Positions 7,812-15,896 of a stretch of 24,605 nt of DNA are shown here, in pieces. A program made the position numbers and the translations under genes. A model generated the notes under the pieces. It did no database searches, was not told the origin of the DNA, and saw only the letters and a program-made list of their open reading frames with translations. The stretch lies in assembly GCA_947306605.1 (NCBI GenBank), contig CAMZHB010000001.1:1-24605 (forward strand), read 5' to 3'. The stretch comes from an uncultured Prevotellaceae bacterium. Its GTDB lineage: Bacteria > Bacteroidota > Bacteroidia > Bacteroidales > Bacteroidaceae. Every line of letters starts with the position of its first letter. The first letter of the stretch is position 1.

Positions 7812-9884
7812 ATGATTAAAAAAGTTTTCATTCCGCTGACAATGGCAATGTCCATTGTATTCTTCGCCAACACTTCGTGTGAAGACAAAATTGACGAAAG
7901 TAACTTGTTCACGTTTACAGGAATGACCATATCAGAATTCCTGGAGTCTGACACAACTTTCAGCGATTTCTATGAAATTCTGAAACACGCCCAAGTGTCC
8001 GTCCGACAGAAAAGTTCCCTTGACAAACTCCTGTCCACACGCGGCAACTACACTTGCTTTGCTCCCACGAACCAGGCCGTCCGCCTGTTTCTCGACTCCG
8101 TCTACGACCACCGGCCCTACGAGATTGACACCATGAGCCAGGAAGTGGCCAACACCATCGTGCTGAACTGTCTCATCGACCACGGCGACGGACAGCCCCT
8201 CCTGAGCACCCAGTTCGTCAGCGGAGCCATCGAATGGACCACCTTCAACGACCGTCACATCATCCTCGACTTCGACACCATCGAGGGCGGACACTTGGCC
8301 GTTGTCCTCAACAACTCATCGCGCATCACCCGCAGCGACATCGAGGTGTCAAACGGTGTGATTCACGCCGTCAACCGCGTGCTCTCCCCCTCCACCGCTT
8401 CCTTGTCGGCCCTGATAGCCGAAACGCCCAACCTGCTCATATTCTCCCACCTGCTTGAAATGACCGGCTGGGCAGACTCCATGCTGCTCTACCGCGACGA
8501 AGCCTATGAACTGCTGCCCGAAGGCTACCTGCAGCCCAAGAAAGGCCAGTCGTGGCAGTGGAAAAAGCCTAATCCCGCCCACCGCTACTACGGATACACC
8601 GCATTCGTTGAGCCCGACAGCGTCTATTGCGCCCAATGGAACTTGCCGGCATTACAAGTCGAGAACGGAAAGATCACGAACTGGAACGAAATATTCCCCA
8701 TCATTGAGCAACGATGCAAGGAAGTCTACACCGACGCCACGAGTGACGACTACACCAATCCTTACAACGCCGTCAACCAGTTTGTGTCGTACCACCTGCT
8801 CGATTTCCGCGTTCCCTTCAACAACCTTGTTTACCACTACAACGAGTTGGGCTATTCCCCAAAGAAGCCCACGCAGCTGACTCTTGACATCTGGGAATAC
8901 TACGAGACTTACGGCAAATTCCGTCGCATGTTCAAGATTACCCACTCAGCCAAAGACGGACGCATGAGCATCAACCGCCACAGTAAATACGACGATGCCT
9001 TCCGCGGCACCTATAAGGAGCTTTCGTGTGACCGCGAGGGCATAGAAGTGCTCAGCAGCAACGGGAAATACACCAACAACGCCCTCAACGGCTACTACCA
9101 TATCATCAATGGCATCCTGCTCTACGACCAGGACGTGCCAAACAAGGTGCTCAACGAGCGCATCCGATTCAACGCCATGGCCACCATGCGCGAGCTCATG
9201 ACCAACGACATCCGCAGCGTCTCCTACACCATCAACGCCAACCACAACATCCCGCGTGGCTACATCACCGACTTCTGGTTCTCCGACGAGACCGAAGTGA
9301 CCTACATCAACCAGATGTCGGAGCACAGCTACGAGGGCTGGCGCGACTTCCAGGGCGACGAACTCCTCATCAGCGGCTTGGTGGACTTCACCTTCAAACT
9401 CCTGCCCGTGCCCTTCGACGGCACCTATGAAATTCGCTTCGGCATGACCAACCAGTCCGGCCGTATCATGGGACAGCTCTACTTCGGCACCAATCCCGAC
9501 AACCTCCAGGCTCTCGGCCTGCCGCTCGACTTCCGCATGTCAACCAGCGACCCCAGCATCGGATGGGTGCCCGACGAGAAAGACGTGGAGATCAACCTCG
9601 AGAACGACAAGCACATGCGCAACCGCGGCTACATGAAAGGCCCCAACCAGTTCGCCGTCAACTCCTACGGCAACGCCATGACGCAGCCCCTGCGCTCCGC
9701 CACCGGCACCAGAAACGCCATCCGGCGCATCATCTACACCGGCAAACTGGAACAGCAAAAGACTTACTACATCCGTGTGAAAACCCTGCTCGAAGGCGTC
9801 ACCACCAACGGTCTCGCCCTTGACTACATGGAGCTCGTGCCCAAATGGGTTTACAGCGGCATCGAAGCAGAGGACATCTGGTAA
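7812..9884 (+). CDS. Fasciclin (FAS1) domain lipoprotein
   Basis: The 690-residue protein starts with a basic-hydrophobic leader ending at Cys23 (FFANTSC). Acidic residues follow directly (CEDK), which in Bacteroidetes favours export to the outer leaflet of the outer membrane; the -3 Asn is atypical for a lipobox. A FAS1 domain spans about residues 38-200, with NYTCFAPTNQAVRLFL and the closing block VSNGVIHAVNRVLSP. A second, enlarged FAS1-like domain runs from about 205 to 450, closing with NALNGYYHIINGILLYD. The last 240 residues form a separate, probably beta-rich domain. FAS1 domains mediate adhesion or glycan contact. Bacteroidetes homologues often sit beside SusC/SusD pairs, but none is in this window. 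The ATG at 7812 was chosen because it begins the signal peptide. Confidence 0.82.
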   Translation: MIKKVFIPLTMAMSIVFFANTSCEDKIDESNLFTFTGMTISEFLESDTTFSDFYEILKHAQVSVRQKSSLDKLLSTRGNYTCFAPTNQAVRLFLDSVYDHRPYEIDTMSQEVANTIVLNCLIDHGDGQPLLSTQFVSGAIEWTTFNDRHIILDFDTIEGGHLAVVLNNSSRITRSDIEVSNGVIHAVNRVLSPSTASLSALIAETPNLLIFSHLLEMTGWADSMLLYRDEAYELLPEGYLQPKKGQSWQWKKPNPAHRYYGYTAFVEPDSVYCAQWNLPALQVENGKITNWNEIFPIIEQRCKEVYTDATSDDYTNPYNAVNQFVSYHLLDFRVPFNNLVYHYNELGYSPKKPTQLTLDIWEYYETYGKFRRMFKITHSAKDGRMSINRHSKYDDAFRGTYKELSCDREGIEVLSSNGKYTNNALNGYYHIINGILLYDQDVPNKVLNERIRFNAMATMRELMTNDIRSVSYTINANHNIPRGYITDFWFSDETEVTYINQMSEHSYEGWRDFQGDELLISGLVDFTFKLLPVPFDGTYEIRFGMTNQSGRIMGQLYFGTNPDNLQALGLPLDFRMSTSDPSIGWVPDEKDVEINLENDKHMRNRGYMKGPNQFAVNSYGNAMTQPLRSATGTRNAIRRIIYTGKLEQQKTYYIRVKTLLEGVTTNGLALDYMELVPKWVYSGIEAEDIW

Positions 9885-9910
9885 CGAAGGCCAGGTTTCG
9901 GGGCGCAGAA

Positions 9911-9962
9911 ACGGCGTCTCAAAATAACGAAGTCCCACCTCAAATTGTTGAAGTGGGACTTC
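9911..9962. repeat. Palindromic repeat between convergent genes (modular repeat family, copy 3)
   Basis: A half module ACGGCGTCTCAAAATA (9911-9926) is followed by a hairpin with arms 9929-9943 and 9948-9962 (GAAGTCCCAC... pairing with ...GTGGGACTTC, one C/A mismatch) and a four-base loop. Both modules known from copies 1 and 2 are therefore joined here in a new order. The site lies between the 3' ends of the fasciclin and DUF1080 genes and could terminate both. Confidence 0.75.
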
Positions 9963-10009
9963 TGTTTTGCCACAGACTGTAACTGCCGGCAACAATTAAA
10001 TCCAGACGA

Positions 10010-11305
10010 TCAAAGCTGCTTCAGTTGGAAATTACGCCAGAGCACCTTAATGTCGTTCCCGTCGTGAATCTGCAGCATCAAGCGGCCCGGAGTATTGCCA
10101 ATGAGTTCGTCCTCCAGGTCTGACATAGGTTCACCATTGAGCCAAGTCTGTACATGATTGCCTTCAACACGCAGGCGCAGAGTGTTCCATTCGCCTTCCT
10201 TCAGGATGCTCTCCTTTTCGTCGGGAATCTGCTGAAGCCAGCCGCGTCCGTACGACTCGTAGATGCCACCCGTGTCACTACCCTTGGGAGCCACCTCGCA
10301 CTGCCATCCGTGAACGGTGTTGGTGCCTTCAATGAAAGAATGGAAGAAGAGGCCGCTGTTGCCGTTCGAAACCTGCTTGAACTCCACAGTAAGGTCAAAG
10401 TCCTTGTAATACTTGCGGGTGCAGAGATAAGCGTACTCCCGCTTGTCACCGTTCTCGGTCACCAGATTACCCTCGCTGTCCACGCTCCACTTGCCGTCAC
10501 CGAAGGATTCCCAGCCCATCAGGTCCTTGCCGTTGAAGAGACTCTCGGTCTGTCCGCCCTTATGAGGCAGAGGACGAATTTTGATGTTCTTGAAAGAAGC
10601 GGGGTCCCCATGGTCCTGCAGGCAGATGACACCTTCACTGGCCAGGCCGTATTCGGGAGCATGAGACCACTTGCCGCTGCCTTTCCTGGCAAACCAGTCG
10701 TCGGTCCAAGCCTCGAACTCCAGTATCTTCTCACCGTTGAGCCAATGCTCCACGTGGCCGTTGTCGAAGACAATCCGCGAATTGTTCCACTCGCCCACGG
10801 GATTAATGTGCATCTTGGTAGAGTCAGGCAGGTGCATGGCATAGTCCACGCCCAGTTTCTGCCACTCTTCGAGTTTCTCGGGAGCATTCACTTCTTCCCA
10901 ACCCTCGTTGTCTATCAACTGATATTCGGGGCCGGTCACATAAGGAACACTGAACACGGGATTCTCCACCACGTGATAGAGCATACCGCTATTGCCGCCA
11001 TGAGTCAGTTTCCAGTCCCAGGAAAGCTCAAAATCTGCAAACTTGCGCTTGGTAACGATGTAGCCGGACTCGTCGGCGCCCTCGCCACTTGCCTGAACGC
11101 AACCGTCAACAGCCGTCCATCCGTTGGACAGCACGGTATCGTTGAAGTTACGCCACTCGGACAGATCCTTGCCATTGAACAGCAGTTCCCATCCTGCCTT
11201 TTTCTCGGCTCTTGTCAGCGAATTGTCCTGAGGTTGCGTCTGACAAGACCAAAGCATTCCACTCATTGCCACTACAGCGAGCAGCGTCAGATTTTTCTTT
11301 TTCAT
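10010..11305 (-). CDS. Lipoprotein with two DUF1080 (3-keto-disaccharide hydrolase-like) domains
   Basis: The 431-residue product has a lipoprotein leader ending at Cys21 (MLWSC). Two copies of the concanavalin-like DUF1080 fold follow, at about residues 38-248 and 255-431. Each begins with the same phrase (ELLFNGKDLSEW and ESLFNGKDLMGW) and ends with the matching beta strands (IKIRPLP and VLWRNFQLKQL). Each also contains the paired motifs GNSGMLYHV/GNSGLFFHS and WLNGE. Family members have been linked to hydrolysis of 3-keto-glycosides after sugar oxidation; the substrate here is unknown. It should sit in the periplasm or on the outer membrane. It is convergent with the fasciclin gene and 136 bases from the rubrerythrin gene, with no clear promoter box seen between them. 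Confidence 0.87.
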   Translation of the reverse strand: MKKKNLTLLAVVAMSGMLWSCQTQPQDNSLTRAEKKAGWELLFNGKDLSEWRNFNDTVLSNGWTAVDGCVQASGEGADESGYIVTKRKFADFELSWDWKLTHGGNSGMLYHVVENPVFSVPYVTGPEYQLIDNEGWEEVNAPEKLEEWQKLGVDYAMHLPDSTKMHINPVGEWNNSRIVFDNGHVEHWLNGEKILEFEAWTDDWFARKGSGKWSHAPEYGLASEGVICLQDHGDPASFKNIKIRPLPHKGGQTESLFNGKDLMGWESFGDGKWSVDSEGNLVTENGDKREYAYLCTRKYYKDFDLTVEFKQVSNGNSGLFFHSFIEGTNTVHGWQCEVAPKGSDTGGIYESYGRGWLQQIPDEKESILKEGEWNTLRLRVEGNHVQTWLNGEPMSDLEDELIGNTPGRLMLQIHDGNDIKVLWRNFQLKQL

Positions 11306-11441
11306 TTCTTTACGTTGGTTTTATGTTTATGAAAGTTTTCTTCTCATCGGTTCGCTTATGACAAAGCCGCCACAGTGAAAACAGGTCGGTTTCCACATCA
11401 TTCTTCTTCAGTCTTACAAAAGACAACGTCTGCAGGCAACG

Positions 11442-11999
11442 CTATTTCTTCCCGAACAGGCGGTCGTAGAGGCCTTTGAAGCCACCGGCGTGACGGGCTT
11501 CGTCGCGTGCCATTTCGTGCACGGAGTCGTGAATGGCGTCAAGTCCGAGTTCCTTGGCACGCTTGGCAATGCGCGTTTTGTCTTCGCAGGCACCCACCTC
11601 GGCGGCAATGCGAGCCTCCAGATTTTTCTTGGTGTCCCACACACAGTCGCCCAGCATCTCCATGAAACGGCTGGCATGGTCGGCCTCTTCGTAAGCGTAA
11701 CGGCGGAAAGCGTCGGCCACCTCGGGATAGCCCTCGCGGTCGGCCTGACGGGCCATTGCCAGATACATGCCCACTTCGGCACACTCGCCCTGGGCATGGG
11801 CCTGGAGGCCCTCCACCACCTCGGCGTCCACACCCTTGGCAATGCCAATGACGTGCTCGGCGGCAAACGTCTGGGCGGCGCCACCTTCTACATATTCCTT
11901 AAACTTACTGGCGGGAACACCGCATTTAGGGCACTTCTCGGGTGCCGAATCACCTTCGTGAATATATCCACATACGGTGCAAATGAATTTCTTTTTCAT
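11442..11999 (-). CDS. Reverse rubrerythrin (NADH peroxidase type)
   Basis: The 185-residue protein has an N-terminal rubredoxin-like iron site (Cys7, Cys10, Cys23, Cys26) and a C-terminal four-helix diiron domain with the ligand motifs QGECAEVG, YEEADHASRF, AAEVGACED and RDEARHAGG. Classical rubrerythrin has the reverse order, so this is the reverse type described from Clostridium and common in Bacteroides. Such enzymes reduce hydrogen peroxide, and some also oxygen, with electrons that come ultimately from NADH, and act in the cytoplasm of anaerobes. The ATG at 11999 begins right before the rubredoxin motif. Upstream is a duplicated promoter-bearing segment, which may raise or diversify expression. 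Confidence 0.93.
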   Translation of the reverse strand: MKKKFICTVCGYIHEGDSAPEKCPKCGVPASKFKEYVEGGAAQTFAAEHVIGIAKGVDAEVVEGLQAHAQGECAEVGMYLAMARQADREGYPEVADAFRRYAYEEADHASRFMEMLGDCVWDTKKNLEARIAAEVGACEDKTRIAKRAKELGLDAIHDSVHEMARDEARHAGGFKGLYDRLFGKK

Positions 12000-12032
12000 C
12001 CTTAATTGTCGCTAAATTGATTTTGTACCCCA

Positions 12033-12063
12033 CAAAGTTACGAAAAAACGAGGGCAGAGCAAG
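12033..12063 (-). promoter_or_regulatory. Proximal promoter of the rubrerythrin gene
   Basis: On the minus strand CTTG (12063-12060), a 19-base spacer and TAACTTTG (12040-12033) fit the TTTG-N19-TAnnTTTG pattern with one mismatch in the -33 box. It predicts a start near 12026 and a leader of about 27 bases. Just upstream, TGAAAC and GTTTCA (12069-12083) form an inverted repeat that could bind a regulator. Confidence 0.65.
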
Positions 12064-12187
12064 AAAAATGAAACAAAGTTTCAAGTTTTTGCTATGCCGA
12101 GTGTCAGTAACTTCTCTAAAGTTACGAAAAAACGAGGGCAGAGCAAGAAAAATGAAACAAAGTTTCAGATTTTTGTCTTGCCGAGTG
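12034..12187. repeat. 84-bp tandem duplication carrying two promoter copies
   Basis: Segments 12034-12103 and 12118-12187 align without gaps at a period of 84 bases; the first 50 bases are identical and I count five differences over 70. Each copy holds a minus-strand CTTG, a 19-base spacer and a -7 box, plus a TGAAAC/GTTTCA inverted repeat. The copy nearer the gene has TAACTTTG; the far copy has TAACTTTA, which breaks the last -7 position. Confidence 0.9.
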
Positions 12188-12197
12188 AAAAAAACAA

Positions 12198-12256
12198 CAG
12201 AAACGGCGTTTCAAAATTTTGAGGCGCCGTTTCTGACTTTTGAAACGCCGTCTTTG
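12198..12256. repeat. Palindromic repeat plus half copy (modular repeat family, copy 4)
   Basis: Arms 12198-12216 and 12217-12235 form a 38-base palindrome that differs from copy 1 only by GAGGCG in place of GAAACG, changes tolerated as G-U pairs in RNA. Nine bases later ACGCCGTCTTTG (12245-12256) repeats the half module seen at 3219-3230. The order and spacing match copy 1, showing common origin. It lies between divergent genes. Confidence 0.85.
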
Positions 12257-12424
12257 CGTCCGGAAGCGAAACGGCTTTTCCATTTCCTGTCATTTTGTCA
12301 ACTTTTAGTTGCAAAATCGAGCGAAAAGAAGATTTTTCCATGAAAATATAGACAATATTTTATTTTTATAAGCAATAAAGTAACAAAATGACAGCAAAAC
12401 TGCCGATTTTCTTTCAAATTGGTG

Positions 12425-12432
12425 TAAATTTG
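12425..12432 (+). promoter_or_regulatory. Probable -7 box of the purF-asnB-carA-carB operon (TAAATTTG)
   Basis: TAAATTTG fits TAnnTTTG and predicts a leader of about 40 bases before the purF ATG. The -33 region is not convincing. No purine-repressor-like site or riboswitch was recognised. Confidence 0.5.
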
Positions 12433-12477
12433 CATCCCGAAGGTATCATCCTATTATAATTATACTTTTTACGACCC

Positions 12478-14211
12478 ATGGAACAGTTGAAACATGAATG
12501 CGGTGTGGCATTGATCCGGTTGCTGAAACCGCTGGCTTATTATGAGCAGAAGTACGGCACATGGCGCTACGGGCTGAACAAGCTCTACCTGATGATGGAG
12601 AAGCAGCACAACCGTGGCCAGGAAGGAGCCGGCGTAGCCTGTGTCAGCCTTGACGCACCGACAGGCCGTGAATACATGTTCCGCGAACGGGCCGAGGGAA
12701 CGAACGCCATCACTGAAATCTTCAAACGCATGGACGATTCGTTTGCCGGACAACTGTATATGGGCCACCTGCGCTACTCCACGACGGGCAAGAGCGGCCT
12801 GACCTATGTCCATCCGTTCCTGCGCCGCAACAACTGGCGGTCGAAGAATCTTTGTCTTTGCGGCAATTTCAATATGACCAACATCGAAGAAGTCTTTGAC
12901 TGCATGACTGCCCAAGGCCAATCGCCCCGAATCTATGGCGACTCTTACATCACGCTCGAACTCATGGGTCACCGCCTGGACCGCGAAGTGGAGCGCCTCT
13001 ATGCAGAGGCCCGGGAGCAAGGGCTGCAAGGCACGGACATTACCCGCCACATAGAAGACAACATACAGATAGCAAACGTATTGCGCACGACGATGACACT
13101 TTTCGACGGCGGTTACGTGATGTGCGGACTGACAGGCTCCGGCGAGACATTTGCCGTGCGCGACCCGTGGGGCATCCGTCCCGCGTTTTACTATCAAGAC
13201 GACGAAATCGTAGTGCTCGCCAGCGAGCGACCAGTCATTCAAACCACCTTCGACCTCCGCGCCGGGGACATCAGCGAACTGCAGCCCGGACAAGCGCTTA
13301 TTGTGCGGAAAAACGGTGAAAGCCTTCTGCAACAAATCCTGAACGCAGAGAAATACTCGGCCTGTTCCTTTGAACGCATCTATTTCAGCCGCGGCTCCGA
13401 CCGCGACATCTATAAAGAACGCAAACAGTTGGGCGAGCAGCTCATCAGCCCCATTCTGAAAGCCATTGACGGCGACCTGGCACACACGGTGTTCTCCTAC
13501 ATTCCCAACACGGCCGAAGTGACATTCTACGGGATAACCGACGGTTTCCGACGGCTGAATCACGACGTGAGGATAGAAAAAGTGGTGTGGAAGGACATCA
13601 AACTGCGCACGTTCATCACCGAAGGCACGGAACGCAACGATCTGGCCGCCCATGTCTACGACATCACTTACGGCTCGCTGCGCCCCTACGAAGACAATCT
13701 GGTCATCATTGACGACTCCATCGTGCGGGGAACGACCCTGCGCGAGAGTATCTTCAAGATACTCGACCGCCTCCACCCGAAGAAAATCGTGATGGTGTCG
13801 AGTTCGCCCCAAATACGCTATCCCGATTACTACGGCATCGACATGTCGCACCTTGAAGAACTTTGTGCTTTCCGGGCGGCCATCGAATTAATCAAAGACC
13901 GGAATATGACCGGGCTGATTTCCGACACTTACCGGGCATGTCGCACCGAACCGCAAGCCAAGAACCATGTCCGTGCCATTTATGCTCCCTTCAGTGTGGA
14001 AGAAATCAATGGCAAAATCATCGAAATGCTCCGGCCCGAAGGCATGCAATCACCCGTGGAACTAGTGTTCCAGAGCATTGAAGGCCTCCACAAAGCCTGC
14101 CCCAACCATCCCGGCGACTGGTATTTCACCGGCCATTACCCCACGCCCGGCGGCATCCGCATGGTAAACCAGGCGTTCGTAAACTATGTGGAAAACGTAT
14201 TGAAAGTATAA
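12478..14211 (+). CDS. purF: Amidophosphoribosyltransferase
   Basis: PurF makes 5-phosphoribosylamine from PRPP and glutamine, the first committed step of purine synthesis. The 577-residue protein has a class II glutamine amidotransferase domain with the nucleophile at Cys8 (KHECGVAL), which would become N-terminal after removal of a seven-residue leader. GHLRYSTTGKSG and the glutaminase core follow. The phosphoribosyltransferase domain carries the PRPP loop IIDDSIVRGTT with Asp412-Asp413. This is the long Bacteroidetes form, with an extended N-terminus around LKPLAYYEQKYG and an added C-terminal tail (HPGDWYFTGHYPTPGG). From memory, Bacteroides versions reach about 627 residues, so some loops appear shortened here. 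It is first in a four-gene operon, 17 bases before asnB. Confidence 0.92.
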   Translation: MEQLKHECGVALIRLLKPLAYYEQKYGTWRYGLNKLYLMMEKQHNRGQEGAGVACVSLDAPTGREYMFRERAEGTNAITEIFKRMDDSFAGQLYMGHLRYSTTGKSGLTYVHPFLRRNNWRSKNLCLCGNFNMTNIEEVFDCMTAQGQSPRIYGDSYITLELMGHRLDREVERLYAEAREQGLQGTDITRHIEDNIQIANVLRTTMTLFDGGYVMCGLTGSGETFAVRDPWGIRPAFYYQDDEIVVLASERPVIQTTFDLRAGDISELQPGQALIVRKNGESLLQQILNAEKYSACSFERIYFSRGSDRDIYKERKQLGEQLISPILKAIDGDLAHTVFSYIPNTAEVTFYGITDGFRRLNHDVRIEKVVWKDIKLRTFITEGTERNDLAAHVYDITYGSLRPYEDNLVIIDDSIVRGTTLRESIFKILDRLHPKKIVMVSSSPQIRYPDYYGIDMSHLEELCAFRAAIELIKDRNMTGLISDTYRACRTEPQAKNHVRAIYAPFSVEEINGKIIEMLRPEGMQSPVELVFQSIEGLHKACPNHPGDWYFTGHYPTPGGIRMVNQAFVNYVENVLKV

Positions 14212-14228
14212 CTATAAAAGAGATTCAT

Positions 14229-15893
14229 ATGTGTGGCATCGCGGCAATCCTCAATGTAAAGGAACAAACACAAGAATTGCGTCAGAAAGCATTGCGCATG
14301 AGTCAGAAAATCCGTCACCGCGGCCCCGACTGGAGCGGTATTTATTGCGGAGGTTCAGCCATCTTGGCTCACGAGCGGTTGAGTATTGTTGACCCCGAAT
14401 CGGGCCGGCAACCATTGTATTCTCCCGACGGCAAACAGATTTTGGCTGTCAACGGTGAGATATACAACCATCAGGAGATTCGCAAGAAGTATGCCGGACA
14501 ATACGAGTTTCAGACCGGCAGCGACTGTGAAGTCATCCTTGCGCTCTACCGGAAAAAAGGCGTCGGCTTCTTGGAAGACTTGAGCGGCATTTTTGCTTTT
14601 GTCCTATACGATGAAGAACGTGACGAATTCTTAATTGCCCGCGACCCGATTGGTGTCATACCGCTCTATATCGGTTACGACGGCAACGGGATGATCTATG
14701 TGGCTTCAGAGTTGAAAGCTCTCGAAGGACAGTGTGAACACTACGAATCATTCTTGCCCGGACATTATTATTGGAGCCGGGAACCGGGAATAAAAAGGTA
14801 TTACCAGCGCGACTGGATGGAATACGATGCTGTCAAGGACAACGAAGCCAACGTCCCGGCAATTCGCGATGCACTCGAAAAAGCCGTAAAACGCCAGCTA
14901 ATGTCCGACGTGCCTTATGGTGTTCTGCTTTCGGGCGGCCTCGACTCGTCAGTAGTTTCCGCCATTGCCGAAAAATACAGCGAAATGCGCATTGAAGACA
15001 ACTCCAGAACGAAAGCCTATTGGCCCCGTCTTCATTCGTTCGCGGTAGGACTGAAAGGGGCTCCCGACTTGGCCAAGGCGAAACAGGTAGCCGACCACAT
15101 CGGCACCGTCCACCACGAAATCAACTATACCATTCAAGAAGGGATTGACGCCATTCGCGATGTTATCTATTACATCGAGACATACGACGTTACCACGGTC
15201 CGCGCCTCCACGCCAATGTATCTGCTGGCACGAGTCATCAAATCAATGGGCATCAAGATGGTGCTTTCGGGAGAAGGAGCCGATGAAATCTTCGGAGGAT
15301 ATCTCTATTTCCACAAAGCACCTTCAGCCAGGGCATTCCATGAAGAAACAGTCCGCAAGTTAGGAAAACTGCATCTTTACGATTGTCTCCGTGCCAACAA
15401 AAGTTTGTCAGCATGGGGTGTCGAAGGCCGTGTGCCATTTCTTGACAAAGAATTTCTGGATGTTGCCATGCGGACCAATCCGGAAGCCAAGATGTGTCCA
15501 GGCAATACCATTGAAAAGAAAATCGTACGCGAAGCCTTTGCCAACATGTTGCCCCCTGAAATAGCCGGGCGACAAAAGGAACAATTCAGCGACGGTGTCG
15601 GATACTCATGGATTGACACGCTCAAGGCCATCACTGCAGAAGCCGTGAGCGATGAGCAGATGGCCCATGCCGCCGAGAGTTTCCCTATCAATCCGCCCAA
15701 GAATAAGGAGGAATACTTTTATCGCACCATCTTTGCAGAGCACTTCCCCAGCGACTCCGCTGCAAGAACTGTTCCGAGCGAGGCCAGCGTAGCCTGTTCC
15801 ACAGCAATTGCTTTGGAGTGGGATAAAGCATTCCTGAATCTTAACGACCCCAGCGGACGTGCGGTAAAGGGAGTCCATGAACAAGCATACTGA
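14229..15893 (+). CDS. asnB: Asparagine synthase (glutamine-hydrolysing)
   Basis: AsnB converts aspartate, ATP and glutamine to asparagine, glutamate, AMP and diphosphate in the cytoplasm. The 554-residue protein starts MCGIAAIL, so Cys2 becomes the N-terminal nucleophile after methionine removal. The glutaminase domain (to about residue 190) shows RHRGPDWSG and LAHERLSIVDP. The synthetase domain has the pyrophosphate loop SGGLDS at 235-240 and the later blocks LSGEGADEIFGGY and GVEGRVPFLDKEF. The length is the same as the E. coli enzyme. The ATG lies 17 bases after purF and the stop is three bases before the carA ATG, so it is clearly inside the operon. No frameshift or missing key residue was found. 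Confidence 0.95.
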   Translation: MCGIAAILNVKEQTQELRQKALRMSQKIRHRGPDWSGIYCGGSAILAHERLSIVDPESGRQPLYSPDGKQILAVNGEIYNHQEIRKKYAGQYEFQTGSDCEVILALYRKKGVGFLEDLSGIFAFVLYDEERDEFLIARDPIGVIPLYIGYDGNGMIYVASELKALEGQCEHYESFLPGHYYWSREPGIKRYYQRDWMEYDAVKDNEANVPAIRDALEKAVKRQLMSDVPYGVLLSGGLDSSVVSAIAEKYSEMRIEDNSRTKAYWPRLHSFAVGLKGAPDLAKAKQVADHIGTVHHEINYTIQEGIDAIRDVIYYIETYDVTTVRASTPMYLLARVIKSMGIKMVLSGEGADEIFGGYLYFHKAPSARAFHEETVRKLGKLHLYDCLRANKSLSAWGVEGRVPFLDKEFLDVAMRTNPEAKMCPGNTIEKKIVREAFANMLPPEIAGRQKEQFSDGVGYSWIDTLKAITAEAVSDEQMAHAAESFPINPPKNKEEYFYRTIFAEHFPSDSAARTVPSEASVACSTAIALEWDKAFLNLNDPSGRAVKGVHEQAY

Positions 15894-15896
15894 ATT

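Larger units (their letters stand above)
12000..12477. other. Divergent intergenic region between the rubrerythrin gene and purF
   Basis: This 478-base gap contains the tandem 70-base repeat with rubrerythrin promoters (12033-12187), a palindromic repeat (12198-12256), an AT-rich stretch (about 12290-12420) and the purF -7 box. A plus-strand open frame at 12017-12343 is built from the repeats and looks non-coding. No riboswitch or RNA gene was recognised. Confidence 0.6.

Noticed and set aside
12034..12187. Possible CRISPR array
   Set aside because: There are only two copies, the unit is about 70 bases with a 14-base spacer, and there are no cas genes. It is a simple tandem duplication.
12017..12343. 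Plus-strand open frame of 108 codons between the rubrerythrin gene and purF
   Set aside because: It consists of the two copies of the 84-base repeat plus the palindromic repeat, so its apparent internal protein repeat only mirrors DNA repeats that carry promoters on the other strand.
12469..13851. Minus-strand open frame of 460 codons across purF
   Set aside because: It is fully antisense to an intact purF with clear motifs and gives no recognisable protein.
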